This document shows, one piece after another, positions 53,242 through 62,618 of a stretch of 64,000 nucleotides of DNA. Location: contig NZ_CALWJM010000001.1 in the NCBI RefSeq assembly GCF_944381005.1, forward strand, positions 1 through 64,000, read 5' to 3'. Numbering within the stretch: position 1 is the first letter of the stretch; each line of letters opens with the position of its first letter. The notes under the pieces were generated by a model. It made no database searches. It saw only the letters and a list, made by a program, of their open reading frames with translations, and had not been told where the DNA came from. The stretch comes from an uncultured Butyricicoccus sp. (GTDB lineage Bacteria; Bacillota; Clostridia; Oscillospirales; Butyricicoccaceae). Both the position numbers and the translations under genes were made by a program.

Positions 53242-54120
53242 ATGCAATATCTGGAAAATGAACATCTGCGCGTTTGTATCGACGAACAAGGCGCTGAAAT
53301 TGTATCTTTGATACGCAAATCAGATGGTTCCGAATGTATTTGGGAAGGCGACCCAACTTTTTGGGGAAAACATGCCCCCGTACTGTTTCCTATCATTGGA
53401 CGGTTAAAAGACCAAAAATATACCTTGAATCACAAGCCTTATCAAATCTCACGTCATGGTTTTGCGCGTGATATGAAGTTTTCTGCCAATCAAGTATCCG
53501 ATACCTGTGTAACATTCTCAATTTGTGCGAATGAAAATACAAGGGAAATGTATCCATACGAGTTTGAATTTATTGTACGATACACACTGGATGGTTCCTC
53601 TCTAAAAAAAGAATATATTGTGCACAACCAAAGCACAGAGACTCTATACTATGAAGTTGGTGGACACGACGCCTACCGACTGTCATTCGAACACGCAAAT
53701 TTGACCGATTACTATGTTGAATTTGAGGGAATGGACAATCTGCAAACCATCGTAAGTGATGCAGACGCTTTTCTTTCACAGTCACACCGCACCTTGCCGC
53801 TCGACCAAGGACGATTCTTTTTAACACGAGAATCTTTTCATCCTGATACGGTTATTTTGGAACATCTTCCTGTGCGGCGCTGCACGCTGGGTTGCACCAA
53901 ACATGACCACAAAATTCAAATGGATTTTACCGATTTCGACTATTTTGCTATGTGGAGCCCCTATAAATCTGATGTAGATGTGCCTTTTGTATGTCTGGAA
54001 CCTTGGAGCACGCTGCCTGATGGTTCTTACTTGGATGATGCACTAGAAAATAAAGTGGGCATTCGCAAAGTTGCACCCGGTCAATCAGAAACACTTTCCT
54101 TTACCATAACCATTTCTTAA
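53242..54120 (+). CDS. Aldose 1-epimerase family protein
   Basis: A 292-aa beta-sandwich (galactose mutarotase-like) protein with the features of the LacX/YeaD-type subgroup: DEQGAEIVSLIRKSDGSECIW split over residues 11-32, HAPVLFPIIGRLKDQKYTL, YQISRHGFARDM with the conserved His, and VCLEPWSTLPDGSY with the catalytic-site Glu. Most members act on hexoses or hexose-6-phosphates, and the physiological sugar is unknown here. AAGGAGG precedes the ATG. It is probably in the transcript with the ThrE pair. A terminator follows. Confidence 0.85.
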   Translation: MQYLENEHLRVCIDEQGAEIVSLIRKSDGSECIWEGDPTFWGKHAPVLFPIIGRLKDQKYTLNHKPYQISRHGFARDMKFSANQVSDTCVTFSICANENTREMYPYEFEFIVRYTLDGSSLKKEYIVHNQSTETLYYEVGGHDAYRLSFEHANLTDYYVEFEGMDNLQTIVSDADAFLSQSHRTLPLDQGRFFLTRESFHPDTVILEHLPVRRCTLGCTKHDHKIQMDFTDFDYFAMWSPYKSDVDVPFVCLEPWSTLPDGSYLDDALENKVGIRKVAPGQSETLSFTITIS

Positions 54121-54127
54121 CACAATT

Positions 54128-54160
54128 TAGGCTGCCCGATTGAATCGGGCAGCCTATTTT
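54128..54160 (+). terminator. Terminator after the epimerase gene
   Basis: A 13-bp perfect stem TAGGCTGCCCGAT (54128-54140), loop TGA, complement 54144-54156, then a T-run. Confidence 0.9.
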
Positions 54161-54173
54161 TATCTATAATATC

Positions 54174-54203
54174 TTGACAAAAGAGAGACAAATGCAGTAT
54201 ACT
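54174..54203 (+). promoter_or_regulatory. Promoter of copA-csoR
   Basis: TTGACA (54174-54179), 18-nt spacer, TATACT (54198-54203). The transcript start near 54210 falls into the CsoR-type operator. Confidence 0.7.
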
Positions 54204-54208
54204 AAAGC

Positions 54209-54224
54209 CACCCCCTGTGGGGGA
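54209..54224 (+). promoter_or_regulatory. CsoR-type copper operator
   Basis: CACCCCCTGTGGGGGA: two G/C runs, CCCCC (54211-54215) and GGGGG (54219-54223), around TGT. This matches the pseudo-palindromic G/C-tract operators of CsoR repressors. It covers the transcription start of the operon that encodes CsoR. Confidence 0.7.
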
Positions 54225-54241
54225 GGGATTGGAGGTGTACT

Positions 54242-56782
54242 ATGAAGCAACAATTTGACGTGACCGGTATGAGTTGTGCCGCCTGTTCAGCACATGTGGA
54301 AAAAGCTGTCTGTGCCTTACCCGGTGTACAAGAAGTGCAGGTCAACTTATTAGCCGGAAGCATGACAACCATCTATGATGAAGAACAAACCGATGCAGCT
54401 GCCATTATCAAATCAGTAGAAGATGCTGGATATGGGGCATCCGTCCGGGGAGAGACCGTTCAGGCAAAATCGACTCTTGCAGATAAAGGACAAGATGAAG
54501 TGCGCACGATGCGCCGCCGTATTCAAATTTCCTTTGTATTTCTTGCACTTCTAATGTATCTCTCTATGGGCAGTATGTTAGGGTTGCCTGTTCCAGCCTT
54601 TTTTGTTGGCACACAAAATGCCATAACATTTGCATTCACACAATTTTTGTTGACCTTACCGATTGTAATTGTCAATCAAAAATATTATCGCAATGGTTGG
54701 AAAACCTTATGGCACCGTGCCCCCACAATGGATGCACTGATAGCAGTCGGTTCTGGAGCTGCTCTAGTTTATGGTGTGTTTGCACTCTATCAAATCGGTT
54801 GGGGACTAGGGCATCAAGACCTTGCCCGTGTGCACCAATATATGCACGATTTATATTTTGAATCGGCTGCCATGATTTTAACCTTGGTCACGTTGGGCAA
54901 ATATTTTGAAACTCGAGCAAAGAAAAAAACTGGAGATGCCATTGCAAAACTGATGGATTTGCGTCCGAAAACCGCGATTATACTTCGAGATGGCGTGGAA
55001 ATCTCCATTCCTGTTGAACAAGTGCAAGTTGGTGACCTAGTTATCGTCCGGCCTGGACAAAGTATTCCGGTCGATGGTATCATTACAGAAGGACAATCTG
55101 CCTTGGATGAGTCGGCACTGACAGGAGAAAGTATTCCGGTTGAAAAGGGAATCGGTGACACGGTGATTGCCGCGACGCTGAATAAAACTGGATTTTTGAC
55201 TTTTCGGGCTTCAAGAGTCGGGGAACAAACGACACTCTCTCAAATTATTCGATTGGTCGAAGACGCAAGTGCTTCTAAAGCACCCATTGCCAAACTAGCC
55301 GACCGCGTTGCAGGTGTTTTTGTTCCGATTGTATTAGGTATCGCGCTGCTTACGACGATTATCTGGTTAATAGCGGGGCAAACGTTTACCTTTGCGCTTT
55401 CCTGTGGCATTACAGTGTTGGTGATTTCCTGCCCGTGTGCGCTCGGCTTGGCTACACCGGTTGCTATTATGGTCGGGACGGGTGTTGGTGCACAAAATGG
55501 CGTGTTATTTCAATCTGCTGAGGCATTGGAGTTGCTGCATAAAGTTGACGCAGTCGTGCTGGACAAAACTGGAACTGTAACCGAAGGACATCCGATTGTA
55601 ACCGATTTGCGGCTAATTGGACACACCGAACAACATTTACTCGAAATCGCCTATGCACTCGAACAACCGTCTGAACATCCACTCGCGGAAGCCATCGTCA
55701 CTTATGCGCAAGAACATGATGTCCGTCATCTGCCGGTATCTGATTTTACGGCGCAGATTGGCAAAGGCATTACTGCTACGGTAAACGGGCATTGCTGCAT
55801 AGCAGGAAACGCAGCGATAATGGAAGCCCAAGGGATTCCCATTTCAGATGGTGTAACATTGGGACAACAGCTTGCCGAGCAGGGCAAAACACCTCTGTAT
55901 TTTGCCGAAGATGGCGTATTGATTGGGGTGATTGGGGTCGCTGATGTAGTGAAATCATCCAGTCGCGCAGCGGTTGCGCAACTAAAGCATTTAGGAATTG
56001 ACGTTACACTATTGACCGGTGACCATCATGTGACTGCACAAGCTATCTGCAAGCAATTGGACATTCCTCATGTTATATCTGAAGTCTTACCGCACGAAAA
56101 AGAACGGGAAGTGCGGCGTTTGCAAGAACAAGGAAAGACTGTCGCTATGGTAGGCGATGGCATTAACGATGCACCTGCTCTTGCCCGTGCTGACGTAGGC
56201 ATTGCAATTGGTGCTGGCACAGATGTAGCCATTTCTTCTGCCGATGTAGTTTTAATGAAATCTGATTTGATGGATGCAGTCAATGCCATTCGTCTTTCCC
56301 GCTCGGTGATTCGCAATATCAAGGAAAATTTGTTTTGGGCATTCTTTTATAATTGCATCGGTATCCCGCTTGCCGCGGGTGTGTTCTGGATTCCGTTTGC
56401 ACTCAAACTAAACCCCATGTTTGGTGCAGCTGCAATGAGTTTATCCTCTATTTTTGTTGTGTCTAACGCATTGCGTCTCAAATTTTTCCGTCCAATTTTA
56501 TCCACGCCTGCCCACACAGAGCAAGAATCTCGTGGAATAGAAGTCAATCTCACGCGAAAGGAAGATGTTATCATGAAGAAAACCATCTCTATTGAAGGCA
56601 TGATGTGTCCTCATTGTTCGGGCCATGTACACGATGCACTGTGCAATCTGCCCGGCGTACAATCGGCCGAAGTCAGCCACGAAACCGGCAAAGCCGTTTG
56701 CACTTTATCCAGCGATGTATCTGACGACCTGTTGATAAAAGCTGTTTCTGATGCTGGCTATAAAGTATTGGAGATTTCATAA
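54242..56782 (+). CDS. copA: Copper-exporting P-type ATPase CopA with N- and C-terminal HMA domains
   Basis: Exports Cu(I) across the membrane, 846 aa. Order: N-terminal metal-binding domain [17 protein letters not shown], membrane helices, actuator with the TGES motif [16 protein letters not shown] metal site in [17 protein letters not shown], phosphorylation site [13 protein letters not shown], nucleotide domain with SEHPLAEAI (HP motif) and hinge [18 protein letters not shown]. After the last helix and a linker, a second HMA domain follows ([16 protein letters not shown], Cys789/Cys792). That domain begins with an in-frame ATG at 56573 preceded by AAAGGAAG, so it might also be made as a free CopZ-like chaperone. 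csoR overlaps the last base. Confidence 0.95.
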   Translation: MKQQFDVTGMSCAACSAHVEKAVCALPGVQEVQVNLLAGSMTTIYDEEQTDAAAIIKSVEDAGYGASVRGETVQAKSTLADKGQDEVRTMRRRIQISFVFLALLMYLSMGSMLGLPVPAFFVGTQNAITFAFTQFLLTLPIVIVNQKYYRNGWKTLWHRAPTMDALIAVGSGAALVYGVFALYQIGWGLGHQDLARVHQYMHDLYFESAAMILTLVTLGKYFETRAKKKTGDAIAKLMDLRPKTAIILRDGVEISIPVEQVQVGDLVIVRPGQSIPVDGIITEGQSALDESALTGESIPVEKGIGDTVIAATLNKTGFLTFRASRVGEQTTLSQIIRLVEDASASKAPIAKLADRVAGVFVPIVLGIALLTTIIWLIAGQTFTFALSCGITVLVISCPCALGLATPVAIMVGTGVGAQNGVLFQSAEALELLHKVDAVVLDKTGTVTEGHPIVTDLRLIGHTEQHLLEIAYALEQPSEHPLAEAIVTYAQEHDVRHLPVSDFTAQIGKGITATVNGHCCIAGNAAIMEAQGIPISDGVTLGQQLAEQGKTPLYFAEDGVLIGVIGVADVVKSSSRAAVAQLKHLGIDVTLLTGDHHVTAQAICKQLDIPHVISEVLPHEKEREVRRLQEQGKTVAMVGDGINDAPALARADVGIAIGAGTDVAISSADVVLMKSDLMDAVNAIRLSRSVIRNIKENLFWAFFYNCIGIPLAAGVFWIPFALKLNPMFGAAAMSLSSIFVVSNALRLKFFRPILSTPAHTEQESRGIEVNLTRKEDVIMKKTISIEGMMCPHCSGHVHDALCNLPGVQSAEVSHETGKAVCTLSSDVSDDLLIKAVSDAGYKVLEIS
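56573..56782 (+). other. Possible internal translation start giving a free CopZ-like chaperone
   Basis: Within copA, ATG at 56573 (codon 778) is in frame and lies 8 nt after AAAGGAAG (56557-56564). It would yield a 69-aa protein with the fold and GMxCxxC motif of the copper chaperone CopZ. Separate production is not proven; the same codons also form the C-terminal domain of CopA. Confidence 0.4.
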
Positions 56783-57048
56783 TGCGAGCCGATAGAAAAA
56801 AAGTAGAACCGCTGGTAAAAACCGCGCGCGGTCAGATTGAAGCGGTGCTCAAAATGATTGAAGATGACCGCTATTGTATGGATATTTTGACGCAGCTATC
56901 TGCAACCGAAGCCCTGTTGCGCAAAGCACGCAAGGAAGTTCTGAAAGCCCATCTAAATGGATGTGTACGGCAAGCGGTATCTTGTGATGACCCTGCCGAA
57001 CGCGATGCAAAACTAGACGAAATCATTGCGTTGCTTGACAAATCGTAA
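56782..57048 (+). CDS. csoR: Copper-sensing repressor CsoR
   Basis: An 88-aa all-helical repressor that leaves DNA on binding Cu(I). The Cu ligands are Cys32 (RYCMDIL), His57 and Cys61 (KAHLNGC), spacing 25 and 4 as in CsoR of Mycobacterium (36/61/65), and different from the FrmR/RcnR patterns. The N-terminus contains VKTARGQIEAVLKMIEDD, the family hallmark. The ATG overlaps the copA stop by one base. An operator of the expected type lies at 54209, so it regulates its own operon. Confidence 0.92.
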   Translation: MRADRKKVEPLVKTARGQIEAVLKMIEDDRYCMDILTQLSATEALLRKARKEVLKAHLNGCVRQAVSCDDPAERDAKLDEIIALLDKS

Positions 57049-57051
57049 AAT

Positions 57052-57087
57052 AAATACCCAGTATGTCACAAAACATACTGGGTATTT
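57052..57087. terminator. Bidirectional terminator
   Basis: A 14-bp stem AATACCCAGTATGT (57053-57066) with its complement (57073-57086), loop CACAAA, extended by one A-T pair, then T-runs. It separates the convergent csoR and hisC genes. Confidence 0.9.
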
Positions 57088-57090
57088 TTA

Positions 57091-58149
57091 TCATTTAAAC
57101 AATACTTCCAATGCACAGAACAACTTGTCCATTTCATCATCTGTGCCAATCGTGACACGAAGATGATTGTCAATGCGCGGCTGATTAAAATAGCGTACAA
57201 AGATTTTCTGTGCTTTGAGATTTTCAAACAATTCTTTTGCAGAACGTTTCGGATGTGTGACCAACAGGAAATTAGTCAACGAAGGCATCACGGTAAATCC
57301 AAGCGACTGAAAACGCTCGACTGAACGTTCACGGGTCTGAATCACCTGTTGACAAGTCTTTCGGAAATATGCGTCATCCTGTACCGATGCGGTTGCAGCA
57401 TCCAAAGTCACCATATCCATCGTATAGGAATTATACGAATTTTTGACTGCTTCCAATGCAGAAATCAATTCAGGAGAAGCAATGGCATAGCCAACACGCA
57501 AACCAGCCAATGAGCGCGATTTAGACATGGTTTGCACGATAACCAGATTTTCATAACGGTCAAGCAATGGCACACAGGAAACACCACCAAAATCAATGTA
57601 TGCTTCGTCAATAATAACCACACTATCTGGATTACCGCGCAGCAGTGCCTCTACAAACTCCAATCCTTCTCCGATACCAGTTGGCGCGTTGGGGTTTGGT
57701 AAGATAATACCGCCATTTATTCTTTGATAATCTTTTGGATTTATTCGATATTCTTCCGTTAGAGGAATACGCACATAGGGAATGTGAAACAAATCACACC
57801 AAACTGGATAAAATGAATAGGTAATATCTGGGAATAAAATGGGCTGTTCAGAACAGAAAAAAGTCTGAAAACATAGCGCAAGCACATCATCCGAGCCATT
57901 TCCCATAAAAATTTGATTTTCTTGAACACCAAAATGCTGTGCCAGTGCATGTCTTAAATTACCACTGTTTGCGTCCGGATACCGGCGCAGCGCATGAACT
58001 GGAAATTGGTGTAACACAGCTTCCACATCTGGAGACGGTGGATAGGGGTTTTCATTGGCATTTAATTTAATGATATCAGGGTCTTTCGATTGTTCTCCCG
58101 GTACATATGGGTCAATTTTACGAATTTTATCGCGCCAATTACTCTTCAC
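57091..58149 (-). CDS. hisC: Histidinol-phosphate aminotransferase
   Basis: PLP enzyme of histidine synthesis, 352 aa. Marks are IKLNANENPYPPSPDVEAVL, RYPDANSGNLRHALAQHFGV, FMGNGSDDVLALCFQ, LPNPNAPTGIGEG, VIIDEAYIDFGG and the PLP lysine in VQTMSKSRSLAGLRVGYAI. The start is a GTG behind GAGGAG (8-nt spacing). No other his genes are near, so it is a detached gene; paralogues acting on aromatic amino acids look alike, and the assignment to histidine is by family resemblance. Confidence 0.88.
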   Translation of the reverse strand: MKSNWRDKIRKIDPYVPGEQSKDPDIIKLNANENPYPPSPDVEAVLHQFPVHALRRYPDANSGNLRHALAQHFGVQENQIFMGNGSDDVLALCFQTFFCSEQPILFPDITYSFYPVWCDLFHIPYVRIPLTEEYRINPKDYQRINGGIILPNPNAPTGIGEGLEFVEALLRGNPDSVVIIDEAYIDFGGVSCVPLLDRYENLVIVQTMSKSRSLAGLRVGYAIASPELISALEAVKNSYNSYTMDMVTLDAATASVQDDAYFRKTCQQVIQTRERSVERFQSLGFTVMPSLTNFLLVTHPKRSAKELFENLKAQKIFVRYFNQPRIDNHLRVTIGTDDEMDKLFCALEVLFK

Positions 58150-58225
58150 AAAAACATCTCCTCATAGTTATTATTTTATAACTTCCTGCATTTTATCACA
58201 ATAAATTAGTAAAGTCAAGCGTCAG

Positions 58226-58254
58226 TTGTCTTTCACACCAAAAACTGCTATAAT
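58226..58254 (+). promoter_or_regulatory. Promoter of rarA
   Basis: TTGTCT (58226-58231), 17-nt spacer, TATAAT (58249-58254). The start of transcription near 58261 supports the rarA start at 58304. Confidence 0.6.
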
Positions 58255-58303
58255 AATACATATTCATAAAAATATGCACGCCGCTCGGAAAGGGGAAGCA
58301 CAA

Positions 58304-59575
58304 ATGTATCAGCCACTTGCAGACCGGATTCGTCCTCAAACTTTAGATGAAGTTGTTGGGCAACGCCATCTGCTGGGAGAAAACGGGTTGCTGCGTCGTA
58401 TTATCGACAGCGGACAGATTCCGAATATGATTTTTTATGGTGCGTCTGGTATCGGAAAAACCACAGTTGCATCTATCATTGCCCGACAAACCAGCCGAAA
58501 ATTATATAACCTCAATGCAACTACTGCTTCTATTTCCGATATCAAATCCATTGTTGACGAACTCAATACTTTCCTTGCTCCCAACGGCGCTCTTATCTAT
58601 CTGGACGAAATTCAATATTTCAATAAAAAACAGCAGCAAAGTTTATTGGAGTTTATCGAGGATGGTCGCATTACATTAATTGCGTCTACCACCGAAAACC
58701 CCTATTTTTATATTTATAATGCTATTTTAAGTCGATGTACTGTATTTGAGTTTGTCCCTATCCCTGCAAGCGAAATGGAGCGCGCAGTACAGCGCGCATT
58801 TCAAATTGCGTGTGAAAATCGTTCTATTGTACTGGAACCAGATGTTACCAGTATTATTGTGCAAAGCTGTGGTGGTGATGTGCGCAAAGCCATCAATGCC
58901 GTAGAACTCTTGGTCAACAGCACGCATGAAGGAGAAAACATCTCAGCCCAAGCAGCTGGGCAGGTCGCGCAACGGTCTAATATGCGCTATGACCGAGACG
59001 GAGACAGCCATTATGATATTCTATCAGCTTTCCAAAAGTCCATTCGCGGTTCTGACCCCGATGCTGGCCTGCACTATCTGGCGCGCTTGTTGGAAGCAGG
59101 GGACATGATTTCGGCTGCTCGGCGTATGTTGGTCATTGCCAGTGAAGATATTGGACTTGCTTACCCACAATGTGCAGCCATTGTCAAAGCCTGCGTAGAC
59201 AGTGCCTTTCAGTTGGGATTGCCAGAAGCCCGCATCCCACTGGCACAAGCTGTCATCTTAATGGCAACTGCACCGAAATCCAATTCGGCTATCTGCGCAA
59301 TCGACGCTGCGCTGGCAGATATTCGTAAAAATGGCCCCGGCGATATTCCAGACAGCCTAAAAGACTGCCATTACGGCGGGGCAAAAAATCTAGGACACGG
59401 ACAAAGCTATCTCTATTCGCATGACTATCCCAATCATTGGGTTAAACAACAATTTCTGCCAGATGTCTTTGCAGACCGACAGTATTATGAATACGGCCCC
59501 AACAAAACCGAACAGGCCGCTCGCAACTATTGGGAAAAAATCAAGGGAACAACACCCGAACATAGAAAGAGTTGA
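58304..59575 (+). CDS. rarA: Replication-associated recombination protein A (RarA/MgsA)
   Basis: AAA+ ATPase acting at stalled replication forks, 423 aa. The start MYQPLADRIRPQTLDEVVGQ is typical and follows AAGGGGAAG; in-frame upstream codons precede the transcription start. It shows Walker A FYGASGIGKTT, Walker B LIYLDEIQYFNKKQQ, sensor 1 IASTTENPYF, sensor 2 GGDVRKAINAVELL, and the C-terminal MgsA domain with SFQKS-like SAFQKSIRGSDPDAGLHYL and DIGLAYPQ. It ends a few bases before glgB with overlapping codons of the stop and a weak start. Confidence 0.94.
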   Translation: MYQPLADRIRPQTLDEVVGQRHLLGENGLLRRIIDSGQIPNMIFYGASGIGKTTVASIIARQTSRKLYNLNATTASISDIKSIVDELNTFLAPNGALIYLDEIQYFNKKQQQSLLEFIEDGRITLIASTTENPYFYIYNAILSRCTVFEFVPIPASEMERAVQRAFQIACENRSIVLEPDVTSIIVQSCGGDVRKAINAVELLVNSTHEGENISAQAAGQVAQRSNMRYDRDGDSHYDILSAFQKSIRGSDPDAGLHYLARLLEAGDMISAARRMLVIASEDIGLAYPQCAAIVKACVDSAFQLGLPEARIPLAQAVILMATAPKSNSAICAIDAALADIRKNGPGDIPDSLKDCHYGGAKNLGHGQSYLYSHDYPNHWVKQQFLPDVFADRQYYEYGPNKTEQAARNYWEKIKGTTPEHRKS

Positions 59576-59580
59576 TTTGT

Positions 59581-61392
59581 GTGAACCCCATTCTGTCAGA
59601 CTTTTTACACGGAACCTGTTTTAATGCTTATGATTATTTTGGCGCACATGCAACCATTCGCAACAAGCAACAAGGTGTTGTGTTCCGTGTTTTTGCACCG
59701 AATGCGTTTGTTGTCGAACTCATAGGTGATTTTAACAACTGGACACCGGTACAAATGACACCGTCTCATCAGGGCGTATTTGAATTGTTCTGGGGCGATG
59801 CTCATGTTGGACAGCGCTATAAATACCGTATTCACGCATTTGAACAAGACAGTTATCGTGACCGCGCCGACCCATTTGCACGCCGTTCTGAAATACGTCC
59901 CGCCACTGCCTCTATTATCACAGAAGCAGGGAAGTACCAGTTTTCTGACAGTGCTTGGCGTTCGACGCGCGGCAACCATTACGATGAACCCCTTAACATT
60001 TATGAGCTTCATGCAGGCTCTTGGCGTAAACATGCAGACGGGTCATGGCTCAACTATCGAGAACTTGCAGATGCACTGATTCCATATTGCAAAGAGCATT
60101 TTTACAACTATGTTGAATTGCTGCCTTTAGCCGAACATCCATTTGACGGTTCGTGGGGATATCAGGAAAGTGGCTATTTTTCGGTCACTTCGCGCTATGG
60201 TACGCTTGAAGATTTCTGTTTCTTTGTTGACCAGTGCCATAAACATGGTATTGGTGTGATTATGGACTTCGTTCCAGTTCATTTCATTCCCGATGAATAT
60301 GCTCTGGCGCGTTTTGATGGCTCTACACTGTATGAATATCCCGATGACAGCGGTGTACGTCTGAGCGAATGGGGCTCGTGTAATTTTGATTTGGTCAAAC
60401 CGATTGTGCGTTCTTTCTTGCAATCTGCCGCTGATTTTTGGCTGAGTGTCTGCCATTGTGATGGTCTACGCTTTGATGCGATTCGCAATGTCATCTATTT
60501 GCAGGGCAATGAAAATAATGGGGTCAATCCATCTGGAACTTATTTTTTACAGCAATGTAATCAAGGTCTAAAACAACGCCATCCCCATGCAATTTTAATC
60601 GCAGAAGATTCCACCAATTTGATTAAAGTCACGGCTCCGGTACAGTATGATGGATTGGGCTTTGATTATAAGTGGGATTTAGGCTGGATGAATGACACGC
60701 TTGCCTATTTTGAACTCTCTCCAGAAGAACGCCCACAAGCACATCACCGTTTGACCTTCTCCATGAGCTACTTTTACGATAATCTGCACTTGCTCCCACT
60801 CTCTCACGACGAAGTAGTACATGGAAAGAAAACGATTTTAGATAAAATGTGGGGTGACTATGACCAAAAATTTGCACAGTGTCGGTCGTTGTTCACTTAC
60901 ATGTACACACATCCCGGCAAAAAACTCAATTTTATGGGCAATGAGCTTGGTGAATTTCGTGAATGGGACGAAAAATTGCAGCTAGACTGGAATCTGCTGA
61001 CGTATCCCAAACACATCGGTTTTCTGCACTACCTGACCGACCTTTCCCAGCTATATTGTGAATGTGCTGCCTTACATCGCGCAGAATATGACATGCGCTC
61101 TTTTCAGTGGCTGGATGCCAATGACAGCGCCCATTCTGTCTATTCTTATTTTAGGCGGGTAGATGGCGAAACGCTATTGGTCATACTCAATCTTTCTAAC
61201 ACTAAATATCCTGAATATCTATTGCAATTTGACCGTCCAACCACCTTGCGTGAACTTATCAATTCCGATACTTCAAAGTATGGCGGTCGAGATGTAACAA
61301 ATGATTGGGTCATTTATTCCAATGACCGCCATCAGGCAAACATTCGACTGGCACCAATGGGAAGTTGTATTTTCCGCATTTATCAAGACTAA
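59581..61392 (+). CDS. glgB: 1,4-alpha-glucan branching enzyme
   Basis: GH13 enzyme that introduces alpha-1,6 branches in glycogen, 603 aa. The N-terminal CBM48 domain (GVVFRVFAPNAFVVELIGDF) leads to the catalytic barrel: GVIMDFVPVHF, CDGLRFDAIRNVIY (nucleophile Asp), AILIAEDSTN (acid Glu) and LLPLSHDEVVHGK. The C-terminus is a short beta domain. It is shorter than the usual 630-730 aa because the second N-terminal domain is absent. The GTG at 59581 is chosen, 9 nt after AAAGAG; a TTG at 59572 lies inside the end of rarA. No glgC, glgA or glgP is in the window, so it is detached from a glycogen operon. Confidence 0.92.
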   Translation: MNPILSDFLHGTCFNAYDYFGAHATIRNKQQGVVFRVFAPNAFVVELIGDFNNWTPVQMTPSHQGVFELFWGDAHVGQRYKYRIHAFEQDSYRDRADPFARRSEIRPATASIITEAGKYQFSDSAWRSTRGNHYDEPLNIYELHAGSWRKHADGSWLNYRELADALIPYCKEHFYNYVELLPLAEHPFDGSWGYQESGYFSVTSRYGTLEDFCFFVDQCHKHGIGVIMDFVPVHFIPDEYALARFDGSTLYEYPDDSGVRLSEWGSCNFDLVKPIVRSFLQSAADFWLSVCHCDGLRFDAIRNVIYLQGNENNGVNPSGTYFLQQCNQGLKQRHPHAILIAEDSTNLIKVTAPVQYDGLGFDYKWDLGWMNDTLAYFELSPEERPQAHHRLTFSMSYFYDNLHLLPLSHDEVVHGKKTILDKMWGDYDQKFAQCRSLFTYMYTHPGKKLNFMGNELGEFREWDEKLQLDWNLLTYPKHIGFLHYLTDLSQLYCECAALHRAEYDMRSFQWLDANDSAHSVYSYFRRVDGETLLVILNLSNTKYPEYLLQFDRPTTLRELINSDTSKYGGRDVTNDWVIYSNDRHQANIRLAPMGSCIFRIYQD

Positions 61393-61395
61393 ATC

Positions 61396-62319
61396 TTATT
61401 GGAAAACAGTTGCAATGTGTTTATTCATGCAGCTAGTAGGAGAATATACCCATTCGTGCAGTCGCCCTTCTGTTATATAATATTGCAGAGGTGGCTGAAA
61501 CGGCGGCTGGTCTCGCAGTAAATCAATAATATTCAGTTTGATTTTCATGCGAGTGGGCAAAATAGATTTGATATAGACTGATACACGGTCTCCATTTTTA
61601 ATATTGGGCTTACTCTCGGCTAAACCGGATAAATTGGGTGTCAATTCTACGAAAATACCGTAATCTTCTACACTGCGCACGACTCCAGGAACGGTTTCGT
61701 AAGGGTGAAACAGGGCGGCATTTTCTTCCCATGTACCCAGCAATTCTCTATGTGTCAGGGCAATCCGCTCCCGTTCAGCATCTACGCACAAAACGGCGGC
61801 ATAAATGGATTGGCCAACAGTAAATCGTTCACTTGGATGGAAAATACGGGACACCGATAAATGTTCAATACCGATGAAGGAGGGCACCCCGCATCCAATG
61901 TCAACAAATACGCCAAATGGTTCCAAATGGGTGACACGCGCGGGTAAAATATCTCCGGGCTGCAAAGTGTCCAACGCCCACGCCATAACTTTTTCTTGTG
62001 CAGCACGGCGGGAAAGGGTTATTGGTTCGGTCTGAATATCGGTCACCTGAAAGGAAACCGGTCGTCCAACACGCGATAAAATTGCAATATCCCTTGTTGT
62101 TCCTTCGCTAATGCCACGCGCACATTCTGCACGAGGTATGATTGCACGGCCACAGGGGAGTTCGACGACCAAATCATGTTCTGCTGTACATGCGATGGCA
62201 AGCCCTTCCAGGATTGTGCCATGTTTTTGTGCAAGCCGCAAATTATCCAACGAACTGACAGCATTCAAGTTTTCTTTTTCCTGTAACCGGATTCCTTCCG
62301 GAAAATATATCTGTCTCAT
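61396..62319 (-). CDS. S1 RNA-binding domain protein (RpsA/CvfB-like)
   Basis: A 307-aa cytoplasmic protein with three S1-type units: residues about 35-90 (GTILEGLAIACTAEHDLVVE), 125-190 (GDILPARVTHLEPFGVFVDI, the canonical one, ending SVSRIFHPSERFTVGQ) and 205-260 (VPGVVRSVEDYGIFVELTP). This organisation resembles truncated ribosomal protein S1 found in Firmicutes. The role (translation or RNA turnover) is not known. The start at 62319 has AAAGGAGG 11 nt upstream; a TTG at 62328 lies too close to this site. It ends 3 nt from the convergent glgB stop with no terminator between. Confidence 0.85.
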   Translation of the reverse strand: MRQIYFPEGIRLQEKENLNAVSSLDNLRLAQKHGTILEGLAIACTAEHDLVVELPCGRAIIPRAECARGISEGTTRDIAILSRVGRPVSFQVTDIQTEPITLSRRAAQEKVMAWALDTLQPGDILPARVTHLEPFGVFVDIGCGVPSFIGIEHLSVSRIFHPSERFTVGQSIYAAVLCVDAERERIALTHRELLGTWEENAALFHPYETVPGVVRSVEDYGIFVELTPNLSGLAESKPNIKNGDRVSVYIKSILPTRMKIKLNIIDLLRDQPPFQPPLQYYITEGRLHEWVYSPTSCMNKHIATVFQ

Positions 62320-62423
62320 GCCTGTCAAGACCTCCTTTTCGCGTTGCTTTACTATATGCGACGCCGGATTGGAATTATCCTGAAAGATGCAATTTAGATT
62401 TTACGACCTCGGAGGTAATGTTT

Positions 62424-62618
62424 ATGGATATTCAAGTAGGCGATAAGCTTATGATGAAAAAGGAACACCCTTGCGGAAGCCGGGAATGGCTGGTGCTCCG
62501 CGTTGGCATGGATTTCCGTATGCGCTGCTTGGGCTGCGGGCATGAAATCATGGTTCCGCGCAGCAAAATTGAAAAAAATATCAAATCCATTGAGCGGAAG
62601 GAGAATGCTTCATGTTGA
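62424..62618 (+). CDS. DUF951 family protein
   Basis: A 64-aa protein: DIQVGDKLMMKKEHPCGSRE and RMRCLGCGHEIMVPRSKIE, the DUF951 pattern with three conserved Cys that suggest zinc binding. The family is common in Firmicutes and of unknown function, often near chromosome-partition and ribosome genes. The ATG at 62424 is 8 nt from GGAGG; an ATG at 62418 is too close to it. It overlaps the uridine phosphorylase gene by 7 nt. Confidence 0.88.
   Translation: MDIQVGDKLMMKKEHPCGSREWLVLRVGMDFRMRCLGCGHEIMVPRSKIEKNIKSIERKENASC

Noticed and set aside
59581..61392. Glycogen operon around glgB
   Set aside because: Neighbours are rarA and a convergent S1-domain gene; no glgC, glgA, glgD or glgP occurs.
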